From NCBI RefSeq assembly GCF_026151205.1, contig NC_087075.1:10524303-10588302 (forward strand): a stretch of 64,000 bases of DNA, written 5' to 3'. The notes under the pieces are model-generated. The model made no database searches. It was not told the DNA's origin and saw only the letters and a program-made list of their open reading frames with translations. Within the stretch, counting starts at the first letter, position 1; every line of letters begins with the position of its first letter. This DNA is from Bolinopsis microptera (taxonomy: Eukaryota > Ctenophora > Tentaculata > Lobata > Bolinopsidae). This document shows positions 9,884 to 19,823 of the stretch, in pieces. Made by a program: the position numbers and the translations under genes.

Positions 9884-10227
9884 CATGTCATGAACTGTCT
9901 ATATAAATATAAAACAATAGTATCTTTCCCCATTATCTTATATTTACTGTTACACTAATTGTTAATTAATTGCCTTATATATTCAATATAAACTATTATA
10001 ATTCTTACTCAAGAAGTAAGTACATTCGGGTGTATCAGTTGTACACATCGGACACATCGTGTAACAAAAACAAAACGTGAACAAGGACTGTCCAAATAAC
10101 AAATACCAATTCACACGCATCATTCTTACTGCTATGGAAATATCTACGTCACAAGCTAACCACTAGGCCGTAATTAGATCAGCCCCTAACTTGGAGTGTG
10201 AGTGAGCTAGAATGTTCGGAATTTCAC
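9884..10227. repeat. Right inner inverted arm of the Kolobok element
   Basis: Reverse-complement partner of 7984-8329, differing by a few substitutions and small indels (for example TGATACACC versus a TTGTACAC version). Near-identity of the arms argues for a young element or arm conversion. Confidence 0.85.
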
Positions 10228-10439
10228 TAAATGATACCATTTAACGAACCAAACAACTGGTTAAAAGCTTATGGCATTCTAGGTGTATCGTTGTGACCCT
10301 TTAATAGGATGAAGTTTTAGTTTTAGGACAGGAAGAAGGCATTAAGAAGATTTGCTCTTTGTTTACAAGGCAGAATATAAGCAATGTTGGTTATAATATG
10401 TATCAATATCTAGATCTTCGTTTATCAATTTTCACTAAA

Positions 10440-12600
10440 TGGGTTTAAAATTTTAATAGGGAGGGAAATTCATCAACTTTATTAAGTACCTATCAAAAAT
10501 AAATCTTATATCAATGTAATATATTAAAAATCATAATCCTAAGTCTAATAATAAATCTGTTAAAAACACTTTCTCACTACACTGCGCTCACACACGTTAG
10601 TAAGACAAAGGAAAATGCACACCCAGCTAATTTTCAATTTCAAGATAATCATTTTGGATGTGTGGACCCTAGGGTAGACTTAATGTCAAAATTTAGATTA
10701 GAGCATTCGAAATCTTTGTTTGTCCAATCAAGATCAGCATGGTTATGCTGGTTGACGAGCAGTGATTGCTTCATCCTAGACTTCAGGCAGGCCACACTTA
10801 GACAGTAGTCACGTATACCAAGCTTAGGCACAATTACGTTCCAAATACGAGTCGTTCTGCTATTGAAGTTGTCAGGGGGGTCTGCTTGGCTTAGTATAAG
10901 GGTGGGTTTCCTACTTGAGCAGGTGAAATTTTCATGGAGGGAAATCGGAGCACGGAATTTCATGATTTTATAGAGCTCAAGGAAACAATGGTAAGTGTAC
11001 AGGTTTTGGACGGCAAGTATTCCGTGTTCCTTGAACAAAGGTTTCGTGTGCTCTTTCAAGAAAAATTTTTTGTTCAGATTTTGGTTGCCAAACGGTCGAG
11101 CACGAGCACAGGTCTTAAATTTATCTAGGTATGCCTCCCTGTCGCCAAACAGTACCCTGAGACAATATTTTTGTGCTTTGAATACAGAACTTATACGAGT
11201 TTTGGCTGCCCCACCCCAAACCGTGATACAATAGGAGAGGTGTGATTCAAATAGAGTGTAATACAACTGGCGGTGTAAGAAATCTGGGAGGGAGCAGCGT
11301 AGGCGGCAGAGAGTTGATGTTGCATGGCTGAGAGAACGCCTAAGTGATTTTATATGTTCTTCCCAGGTTAGCTTTTCATCGATGACGACTCCCAGAAACT
11401 TAGCAGATGCAACTTGTTTTATTGGAAAGTTATCAATGGTTAGAGTATATTCAGAATTATTGTCAGTCTGGGAGGACGATGCTGGTTTAAAGTGAATGAA
11501 ACAGCATTAAGACAAGTTGACATGGAGTTTGTTTGCTCGCATGTAGGAATATAAACTAGCTAAAAGAGAATTACCACGCATATATGCCTCCTTTTTAGAT
11601 TTCCCAGTCACAAATATATTGGTGTCATCAGCGAAGGTGACAAATGATCCCAAACTGGAGCTGTTGGCGATATCATTAATATATAGGAGAAATAAGAGAG
11701 GTCCAAGAATCGAACCCTGAGGGACTCCAAACTGTATTTTCAAGGCGTCAGATTTCTCACCAACAACTTCAGTATATTGTGATCTATTTGTTAAGTAACT
11801 TTTTATAAGATCATTTGCCACCCCACGTATCCCATAGCCCTGTAATTTGACAAGTAATGTACCATGATCTATTGTATCAAAAGCTTTGCTAAGGTCTATG
11901 AATATGCCTAAGACATGATGCTTAAGTTTTAGAGATTCAGTTATAAGGTTTACTGAGTGATTAACTGCATGTGAAGTAGAGTGTGACTGCCTGAAGCCAA
12001 ATTGTGTTTTAGATATTATACCCTGTGAGCTAGCAAACGAATATATTCTTGAGTAAATGATTTTTTCAAAGATTTTACCAAATATAGAGAGAGTAGAGAT
12101 TGGGCGGTAGTTTTCTATCTCTTCAGGGTTTCCCTTCTTAAATACAGGAGTTATTCTACCAGTCTTTAGAACGTCGGGGAACGTGCCATTAGACATTAAG
12201 ATGTTGATGTATCGACTAAGGATCGGTGTAATTACGTGAGATGATCTTTTGATTACACTAACAGGAATATCACTTGCTTTTCCATTTTCAAATCCTTTTA
12301 TTATTTCCGTTATCTCATAAGGTGTACAGTCTTCTAACATAATCGATTTTTCATTAGTCTTTCCAAGGAAATCATAGAATGTTTTTATAGGGAGAATTGG
12401 TAAACCAGAGGCCTCACTGCTACTAAGTGTTTCATTGAGCTTAGGGGCAATAGAAACAAAGTAAGAGTTGAATCCATTGGCTATGACTCTACGATTCATG
12501 ATTCGTTCGTTGTTTATGATAAAGGGAGGCTTAGTTTGCTTCTTTTTTTCTTTTTTTTCTTGCCCCTGAGCTCATTGATTATCTGCCACGTTTTTTAAGG
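10440..12600 (-). mobile_element. 5'-truncated CR1/jockey-like LINE
   Basis: A minus-strand LINE with reverse transcriptase and C-terminal region. Its 5' edge is abrupt at about 12600, where the translated TWQIINELRGKKKK connects directly to older LINE sequence on the other strand, as expected for 5' truncation during target-primed reverse transcription. The 3' edge on the left is not clear; I place it near 10440 from the end of AT-rich 3' UTR-like sequence. Confidence 0.75.
10649..12562 (-). pseudogene. Reverse transcriptase of the CR1/jockey-like LINE (one in-frame stop)
   Basis: Frame from about 12562 to 10649. Reverse-transcriptase blocks in order are ENYRPISTLSIFGKIFEKI, KTQFGFRQSHST, IDLSKAFDTIDH, GVPQGSILGPLLFLLYIND and the catalytic FADDTNIF, followed by the thumb region (KQVASAKFLGVVIDEKLTWEEHI) and a C-terminal domain with SHLSYCITVWGG. 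The frame is continuous except for one TAA just after LHVNLS at about 11507-11509, where a Lys codon is expected. The endonuclease and ORF1 are missing through 5' truncation. No frameshift was seen, so the copy is fairly young. Confidence 0.82.
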
Positions 12601-12601
12601 A

Positions 12602-12922
12602 TAAGATAAGGACGAGGTAGACGCCAAGGGTGAACCCGTGAAGAACAGAGAGCCCTGGCGCAACACTATTTCCCTTGGATCCAAGCTCTGTAGTAAGGCT
12701 GATATCTCTCACCGATGCATCCTTGCTTACGTTGCCTTTGAGAAATACAGCAAGGTATGGGCAGAGAAATCCCGCATTTCTCTTCCTGTAAAAATCAAGC
12801 TGTATGAAGCATTTGCTGTTGATAGTATGTCAAACATGAGGGGAAGGATTGGTAGACATCAATGTAATATTTTTAAAGCTATTTTAGACGATTTGAATAA
12901 AAGAAATATTAATTTGAATAAT
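12602..12922 (+). pseudogene. Continuation of the split YADD LINE (post-RT C-terminal part)
   Basis: Translation reads DEVDAKGEPVKNREPWRN, then SLGSKLCSKADISHRCILAY, KVWAEKSRISLPVKIKLYEA and, after an apparent internal deletion, GRIGRHQCNIFKAILDDLNK. This is the region after the reverse-transcriptase domain of the same LINE family as the 7380-7620 fragment. It ends where the 693-bp tandem array begins. Confidence 0.6.
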
Positions 12923-15331
12923 CCCAGAAAACCTTACCGCCTGCTGGGCTTGCTAGAGGTGATAGATTTTCAACAGCACGTATGGCGTCGCGCGTCACGT
13001 CAAGTTTACTTTTCGCACGCTGCATTGAGCCTAGTAGTCATGACAACGACATTTCTTTGCAAAGTTTAAAAGCTGTGATCATTTATTTAGCCCAAAATCA
13101 AACTTTTCGGTTTAATTCAGAATCTACGTTGTCCCCAATTTGGCTCCTGGGGAGCCAACTGTAAATTCACGAGACGGAAATTTTGTTGAAAACCGGAAGG
13201 TTCTATCCATTTTACTTTTGGAGATATACCCCAGATGGTAGGGTTTGCTGGGCCTATAACCTACGCGCGTTCAAAAGAATTTGCACTTTCATTTTAAAAC
13301 GTTCACTTTGACGAACCATAACTCTCCACCAATCAAGTCAAATCTCAATTTTAAAATATCAAAAGAAAGTAGAGAATTTCGCCAACAAGAAAGGGGACTC
13401 CTGGATGGGTAGGTAAAAACGCAATCTTCGCCCTCAAAATCGACTTTTAAAACTTCATACATATTAACCGCCGAAATTATAAGTCTTATATCGCAAAACA
13501 TCCCCTACCTCCCTGCAACCCCCCCCCCCCCCCTTCCATTTCTCCCCCCCCCCCCTTCCTTCTGCTTTCTTTTGCAGCTGAACTTATATGAACTCTCATG
13601 CAGCTCTCTTGCCTACCCAGAAAACCTTACCGCCTGCTGGGCTTGCTAGAGGTGATAGATTTTCAACAGCACGTATGGCGTCGCGCGTCACGTCAAGTTT
13701 ACCTTTCGCACGCTGCATTGAGCCTAGTAGTCATGACAACGACATTTCTTTGCAAAGTTTAAAAGCTGTGATCATTTATTTAGCCCAAAATCAAACTTTT
13801 CGGTTTAATTCAGAATCTACGTTGTCCCCAATTTGGCTCCTGGGGAGCCAACTGTAAATTCACGAGACGGAAATTTTGTTGAAAACCGGAAGGTTCTATC
13901 CATTTTACTTTTGGAGATATACCCCAGATGGTAGGGTTTGCTGGGCCTATAACCTACGCGCGTTCAAAAGAATTTGCACTTTCATTTTAAAACGTTCACT
14001 TTGACGAACCATAACTCTCCACCAATCAAGTCAAATCTCAATTTTAAAATATCAAAAGAAAGTAGAGAATTTCGCCAACAAGAAAGGGGACTCCTGGATG
14101 GGTAGGTAAAAACGCAATCTTCGCCCTCAAAATCGACTTTTAAAACTTCATACATATTAACCGCCGAAATTATAAGTCTTATATCGCAAAACATCCCCTA
14201 CCTCCCTGCAACCCCCCCCCCCCCCCTTCCATTTCTCCCCCCCCCCCCTTCCTTCTGCTTTCTTTTGCAGCTGAACTTATATGAACTCTCATGCAGCTCT
14301 CTTGCCTACCCAGAAAACCTTACCGCCTGCTGGGCTTGCTAGAGGTGATAGATTTTCAACAGCACGTATGGCGTCGCGCGTCACGTCAAGTTTACCTTTC
14401 GCACGCTGCATTGAGCCTAGTAGTCATGACAACGACATTTCTTTGCAAAGTTTAAAAGCTGTGATCATTTATTTAGCCCAAAATCAAACTTTTCGGTTTA
14501 ATTCAGAATCTACGTTGTCCCCAATTTGGCTCCTGGGGAGCCAACTGTAAATTCACGAGACGGAAATTTTGTTGAAAACCGGAAGGTTCTATCCATTTTA
14601 CTTTTGGAGATATACCCCAGATGGTAGGGTTTGCTGGGCCTATAACCTACGCGCGTTCAAAAGAATTTGCACTTTCATTTTAAAACGTTCACTTTGACGA
14701 ACCATAACTCTCCACCAATCAAGTCAAATCTCAATTTTAAAATATCAAAAGAAAGTAGAGAATTTCGCCAACAAGAAAGGGGACTCCTGGATGGGTAGGT
14801 AAAAACGCAATCTTCGCCCTCAAAATCGACTTTTAAAACTTCATACATATTAACCGCCGAAATTATAAGTCTTATATCGCAAAACATCCCCTACCTCCCT
14901 GCAACCCCCCCCCCCCCCCTTCCATTTCTCCCCCCCCCCCCTTCCTTCTGCTTTCTTTTGCAGCTGAACTTATATGAACTCTCATGCAGCTCTCTTGCCT
15001 ACCCAGAAAACCTTACCGCCTGCTGGGCTTGCTAGAGGTGATAGATTTTCAACAGCACGTATGGCGTCGCGCGTCACGTCAAGTTTACCTTTCGCACGCT
15101 GCATTGAGCCTAGTAGTCATGACAACGACATTTCTTTGCAAAGTTTAAAAGCTGTGATCATTTATTTAGCCCAAAATCAAACTTTTCGGTTTAATTCAGA
15201 ATCTACGTTGTCCCCAATTTGGCTCCTGGGGAGCCAACTGTAAATTCACGAAACGGAAATTTTGTTGAAAACCGGAAGGTTCTATCTATTTTACTTTTGG
15301 AGATATACCCCAGATGGTAGGGTTTGCTGGG
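12923..15331. repeat. 693-bp tandem repeat array, about 3.5 copies
   Basis: Units begin with CCCAGAAAACCTTACC at 12923, 13616, 14309 and 15002, an exact 693-bp period; the fourth stops after about 330 bp. Copies differ by only a few bases (for example one C/T at 13008 and two in the last copy). Each full unit carries two long C-tracts broken by TTCCATTTCT, followed by CTTTCTTTTGCAG, which would be a good splice acceptor. Short open frames recur in every unit but match nothing I know and overlap on both strands. Confidence 0.95.
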
Positions 15332-16070
15332 ATAGTAACGACTTGACAGATCATTACTGGGCCGCGCTCAGCCTGTCATTCCGCCTAATCTCTATATGTT
15401 AATGAACATAATAGCCTGGGGTCCTCAGGTAAACAGATCACAGACTTAAGGTGTTTAGCCTCGAACCGCCAATTGTGGAGAAATTTATTTTGAATTTGAT
15501 TAGTTTCGATAATTTCAGTTTTAAGTTCAATTTTTTGCATAATTTTTTGCATAATTTTTGATTTTGATAAGTTCAGTTTTATGTTCCATTTTTTGCATTT
15601 ATAGTAAGTTTTCAGTTCTACAAGTCTTTTAAGTAGACTTATCCACTATCAGGTTCTTAGTAACTACTTTGGATTTGTTTGTATCACGTTGCGACCCCCA
15701 CGGTGGTTTCACTATGGTCCTTTATCGTCCTGACGATACAGGGGGAGCCGCGCACTTCGTGCGCGGCGGGTCATACAACGTATGACAAGGATTTGTGTAA
15801 AGTTTGATAGTAAATAAGTACCCATGAGGATAACTGATATCTATGTTAGTCATTAGTGTATCAATATGAAAAACGTAATTTGTGTAACAAACAACTAAAC
15901 TAATGGCTGACTTTGGGAATTTTAGATCATTTTTGTACACGATGTACTCACGCTGTGCATCAAATAATATTTTTTGTTATCAGATAATGCTTTTAACGAT
16001 AAAAAATGCAATGATTTTTTGATTTTATGAAAAATGTACTACTATTACTTACTTATTTAATTTTTTTGGA
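15332..16070. other. No gene; low-complexity T-rich stretch and small GC hairpin
   Basis: Contains repeated TTTTTTGCATAATTT, a GC-rich palindrome around 15750-15766 (GCCGCGCACTTCGTGCGCGGC) and a second hairpin ATACAACGTATG. Nothing coding was recognised. It may be untranslated sequence of a mobile element. Confidence 0.4.
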
Positions 16071-16127
16071 AGTAGCGCGCGCCGCGCCTTGACCATTGTT
16101 AATGGTCTGGCCCGGCGCGCGCTACTT
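16071..16127. repeat. GC-rich foldback (small palindromic element)
   Basis: Arms AGTAGCGCGCGCCG...TTGACCATT and AATGGTC...CGGCGCGCGCTACTT pair around a GTT loop. Related arms recur at 16296-16445 and as single GGCGCGCGCTACTTC-like blocks nearby (about 16160, 16435), so a small palindromic repeat family populates this 600-bp area. Confidence 0.65.
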
Positions 16128-16295
16128 CGTAGCACTTGCCATCGAGAAGAAAGCGGCGAGCGCTACTTCAAAGAAATTTAGACGAGTAACATCCGTCAAC
16201 GCGCGCCGAGCTTTCGTCTCAAAATTTTAGCCTAAAATGCAGTTAGCCTTGAAATGTTAGATCAAGGCAAGCATGCTTAGTGCTACGACATAACA

Positions 16296-16445
16296 AGTAG
16301 CGCACGCCGGGCTAAACCATTAACAATGGACAAAAATTATACTATTATACATTGATATGAAGAAAATTATACTATTGTAAAATATATAATAAAAGTATTA
16401 AAATTGTTGACCATTGTTGATGGTTTGGCCCGGCACGCGCTACTT
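16296..16445. repeat. GC-armed inverted repeat, second member of the family
   Basis: Left arm AGTAGCGCACGCCGGGCTAA..CCATTAACAATGG, right arm CCATTGTTGATGGTTTGGCCCGGCACGCGCTACTT, about 30 bp each with an 85-bp AT-rich centre. It is the same arm design as 16071-16127 with an expanded middle. Both are followed by GAAATTTAGACGAGTAACAT-like sequence. Confidence 0.65.
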
Positions 16446-17009
16446 CGAAGAAATTTAGACGAGTAACATTCAATTTAAATTGTAGCGCGATGCACTATAT
16501 ACTGGGCCGCGCCGCGCATCCAATAAGTAATAATGCTTCTCGCAACCATGCAAATAGGCAAAATGTAAAAGAATGACATTGTGAATTAAATCTTTAAATT
16601 GAATCGCGCGCCGCTTTACAATTTAACAAACACAATGGACAAGCGCGAGGGATTATTGGTTTTAACGGGTGATATAATGAGATTCGTAAAATATTTGTTT
16701 CAACTCGGCGCGCGTCCTTGTAGGTTTTAAACATACAAGCTCTGGTGACGTCAATGCAAAATACAATTAAAACTTTGTTTTGATTTAAAATGTAAAATAG
16801 TTAAATCAATTTATTTTACTAAATACTTCTATATCATTTTTAAAGAAAAACAACTATTTGCATTAAATTGTACATTCTAATTTTGAATTCGAGCCGTTCA
16901 CATATGAAAATTTATCAAAAAATCGAGCGCTATTAAAGTAAAATAAAGTCAAGTAAAATATATGACATCACATCATGCATCACTATTCAGACATGCCTAC
17001 AAAATATCG

Positions 17010-17010
<1 letters not shown>
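16446..17010. other. No gene seen; scattered GCGCGCC motifs in AT-rich DNA
   Basis: Several isolated GCGCGCCG or CGGCGCGCG blocks sit in otherwise AT-rich sequence. No coding frame or clear repeat border. Confidence 0.4.

Positions 17011-17041
<31 letters not shown>
17011..17041 (+). repeat. Homopolymer run of 31 G
   Basis: An uninterrupted G run preceded by ATCGC and followed by AACAGGCAACGTTACGG. The trailing GGCAACGTTACG resembles ends of the dispersed repeat at 6786 and 17942, so the run may mark a repeat border. True length is uncertain because such runs are error-prone. Confidence 0.9.
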
Positions 17042-17042
<1 letters not shown>

Positions 17043-17134
17043 ACAGGCAACGTTACGGATGATGATTAATCACTCAACACTAGACTGTCACGTGACTTTT
17101 TCAACCCGTTCTCTAGCTGGTCCTGAACGACTAT

Positions 17135-17215
17135 TCGAAATCCTAACCCTTTAATCTGATCCCAACCCAACCCCTAACCCAATCCTTAACAAAAGCATAT
17201 GCTGAAACCCTAACC
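17135..17215. repeat. Degenerate interstitial telomere-like tract (CCCTAA)n
   Basis: Within 80 bp there are several CCTAACCC, CCCAACCC and CCCTAACCC motifs, including AACCCTAACCCTATCG. This resembles decayed TTAGGG telomere repeats. It is too short and imperfect to be more than suggestive. Confidence 0.4.
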
Positions 17216-17940
17216 CTATCGAGAAATTATACTAACTTCCTTATATTATACAGTCATATCACGTGATCAAGACAGTTTTCGCCAATATCTCGTCAGGGGA
17301 GCATTTTAACCCTATGTCATGGGTGATAACTTTAAATGGATCACTATGCAATGAAACACACCAGTTGTTACAAGTAATTATCAAACCCCACAGACAACAT
17401 GTTTGTGGTACATTCTGAAATAGAACACAATTAGTATATATTATATCGACTATCATAAATATATAAACCAAATATATAGCAATTCACAATGGGGGGTGAT
17501 TCGGAATAAGCGTCCGAAAATACATCGATTGAAGTTGGTTTAAACTGTCGGGGACCCTTTTAGAACAATCTCGAAGATCGACTGTAGAGTGATTTAGCTC
17601 GCTCGCAACGTAACGCTACTGGTAAAACTTCATTAGAAACATTTCAAAAAAGCAATTAAAAAATAGATCAGCACTCTCAAAACGTTTGTTTAACAGTTTG
17701 TATAAATCAGCTGACGACGATTAACACATGTTTATTGAAAGCTTCTACAAGTTAAATCATCGTATCTCTTATATGTTTTTAACCCAACTCCACTCAGTTT
17801 GTATAGGTTTGACATTCATTTTCTATAGTAAAATATAGCGCTAGCTAGTTGTTTGTTGTTCATCAATGTTCGAAAGGGTAATACCCTTAAAATAGATTTA
17901 ACAGAATCACTAGCTCCCTTCTTAAACTAGATAAGATGAC
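17216..17940. other. No gene recognised
   Basis: Open frames here are short and match nothing. The sequence is unremarkable AT-rich DNA. Confidence 0.4.
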
Positions 17941-17941
17941 A

Positions 17942-18175
17942 ACAGTAGCGTAACGTTGCCTATCGGCACCCCCTGCTGACAAAGCGCCCCCCTGTTGACG
18001 CCCCCTACCCTTTTGGTGCCCTTCCCTAAAATTGAACAAATTCTAAGATGATTTTAGAAGATACGCCGGTAAAATCTCTAATAGTTTGTTTTTAGAGCAA
18101 AAAGTGTAGTTTTGCTAGCACTGTAGTTTAGTTTTTCAAATTGTCCTACGTTCAAACAACGATTTGGTGCCCCCC
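17942..18175. repeat. Dispersed repeat, copy 2 (inverted relative to 6786-7035)
   Basis: Starts CAGTAGCGTAACGTTGCC and contains GCGCCCCCCTGTTGACG, TTTTGGTGCCCTTCCCTAAA and ATTGAACAAA, which align with the reverse complement of the first copy. The CAGTxGCGTAA start seen in both suggests a terminal motif of a DNA transposon. Confidence 0.55.
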
Positions 18176-18830
18176 TGTCTGTCTGTGTGTCTGTGTGTGT
18201 GTGCCGAGAAAACCCTGACGAAGCCAAATGATAAAGGTTTTTTTAATCGGTCGGTGGTAAGTGGTTTAATTGATGGTTTTGTACCACAAATATGACATAA
18301 AAGGGATCATAGAATGCTTTTGGACAGGAAGGGAAACACACAACGTTAGGCTTGAAATCTTCTTAATACTACATCATTAGAGCCTCAAATTACTTGTTAT
18401 ATTATAGTAGTGTTGAAAGTATAAAATGGATCACTTTTTCTCCCTCCTTTCTCTCTCTCCCATTGCTGCATAGGCGTTGGTACATAAATCCCGGCTGGGA
18501 CATCAGTCTCGGCTGTAGACACGGGTTACACTGCCCCCACCCCCCCCAGGTATTCCATTTATTATAATCTTACAATATTGTATATTCAGCGTGTATCAAT
18601 ATTCTTTTCACCAGATACTGATTGGTCTTTGAATGACTGAGTAAGTGACACATGTTTGATAATTTGGGAATTAAAATATTCTCACGTATGTTAGGGATCG
18701 TTCATGTGTGAATGATCCCTTACGTGGCGAGTCCTGGATTCCTGGACGGCGAGTTATATAAGTGGCAAGTATTATGTTCGGGGAGCTGGAGGGCCCCATT
18801 GGTTTTAGTAGGTTGCATAGTATTAATTTT
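18176..18830. other. No gene recognised
   Basis: Includes a short GT-rich microsatellite near 18178-18205 and a C-run at about 18535-18548. Nothing coding can be supported. Confidence 0.4.
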
Positions 18831-19012
18831 TTTCCCTACTCTTGCCGAAGGCAAAAAGATCGTAGGGAATAAGTTATTGGGTTTGGATATATGAGGTGGC
18901 CCGACGGTCCTACGGTGATGACAAAAGTCTGCTCCTTCGCAATATAGACCACTCCCCTATAATTATGTGTATTGGAAGGGTCTGTTATGCTGCGCGCGAC
19001 GCTAGCCATGTG
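18831..19012 (+). repeat. Dispersed repeat B, copy 1
   Basis: Runs from TTTCCCTACTCTTGCCGAAG through ATCGTAGGGAATAAGT, GAGGTGGC and AGTCTGCTCCTTCGCAATA to a CATGTG end. A second, diverged copy in the same orientation is at 56611-56786. Function unknown; probably a short non-autonomous mobile element. Confidence 0.7.
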
Positions 19013-19433
19013 TTAATTAAGTACAGTGAAGTCCCTCCTTCGCAAAGTTATTTTCCGCAATTTTCTGGATTTATTTATTGTTGATGCGCGCGGCGCTAAA
19101 TCGGTCAAATAAATCGTCAATTTTTACCATGCGCGAATCCCACTCATTTATTAAAAACATAGTATGTAAATATGCTGCACTTTTTTCCAGTCACACTTTT
19201 CACTCGAAAGAATTAATTATACAAGATACAAGTACATCGTAGGGAAAATTGATCGTGCGTGGTTTAACCGCGGCGAAATTCTTGTTTTTTTAAAAAAAAT
19301 TTAAAAAAAGAAGAAAATATAGAAAGTATTATGTTCTGTGCCAGGAAGCTCAGTGGAATCCCAGAAAAATCTCAGGAATGCTCTATTCTGAAGTTGCAAT
19401 TTAATGGCAAAGGATTAAGGAATAACGCCCAAG

Positions 19434-19742
19434 TATTACAATACTTACGGCACTAAAGATGGACGTTACATGGCTGTGGGAGCCTTAGAGCCCCAATTTT
19501 ACACTGTTTTGTCGCAGGGACAAGAACTTGGTGAGGCGGGATTACCGCATCAAATGGAGTTACCGAAATGGGGTGAGCTAGAAAAATCTTTCCAGGATAA
19601 ATTTGCTAGTAAGACCCAAAGTGAGTGGGTGGAGATATTCAGTAAGCTGGATGCTTGTGTAACACCAGTGTTAACGTTTGCTGAGGCTGCTGGACATCTG
19701 GATAGTAAAGATCCTCCCCCTAGTAAGCCACTTTACACATAG
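19434..19742 (+). pseudogene. Isolated AMACR-like exon or fragment (alpha-methylacyl-CoA racemase C-terminal region)
   Basis: Translation YYNTYGTKDGRYMAVGALEPQFY, then PHQMELPKWGELEKSFQDKF, KTQSEWVEIFSKLDACVTPVLTFAEAAGH is a strong match, from memory, to the C-terminal third of alpha-methylacyl-CoA racemase (family III CoA-transferase fold; interconverts R and S 2-methylacyl-CoA in peroxisomes and mitochondria). About 93 codons are uninterrupted, with family motifs MAVGAxEPQFY and DACVTPVLTFxE intact. A possible donor (CCTA|GTAAGC) lies at 19722/19723 and a weak acceptor (cccaag) before 19434, so it could be an exon. No other AMACR exon was found on either side and the expected C-terminal tail is missing. 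A relocated exon or decaying duplicate is most likely. Confidence 0.7.
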
Positions 19743-19823
19743 CTAATGTTAGAAATTACAAGCTTTTCCCAACTACCTCCCCATGGCCATAAGCGCAACA
19801 TATAAACAATCCTTTAAGTTTAA

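Larger units (their letters stand above)
7900..10300 (-). mobile_element. Kolobok-superfamily DNA transposon, 2401 bp, TTAA target duplication
   Basis: Both ends read AGGGTCACAACGA (13-bp terminal inverted repeat) and are flanked by TTAA at 7896-7899 and 10301-10304. TTAA duplication with AGGG ends is the hallmark of Kolobok. Inside, two long inverted arms of about 345 bp (7984-8329 and 9884-10227) are almost identical, so the copy can fold back. Between them lie a transposase fragment (minus) and a P2X7-ballast-like ORF (plus), head to head. The element lies within the older plus-strand LINE. Confidence 0.85.

Noticed and set aside
12982-15243. Repeated small frames (70 and 89 codons) in each unit of the 693-bp array
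   Set aside because: They are identical by virtue of the repeat, lie on both strands, and resemble no protein.
18712-19084. Two adjacent 60-codon plus-strand frames
   Set aside because: They fall in the dispersed repeat shared with 56611-56786, whose other copy is not open in that frame.
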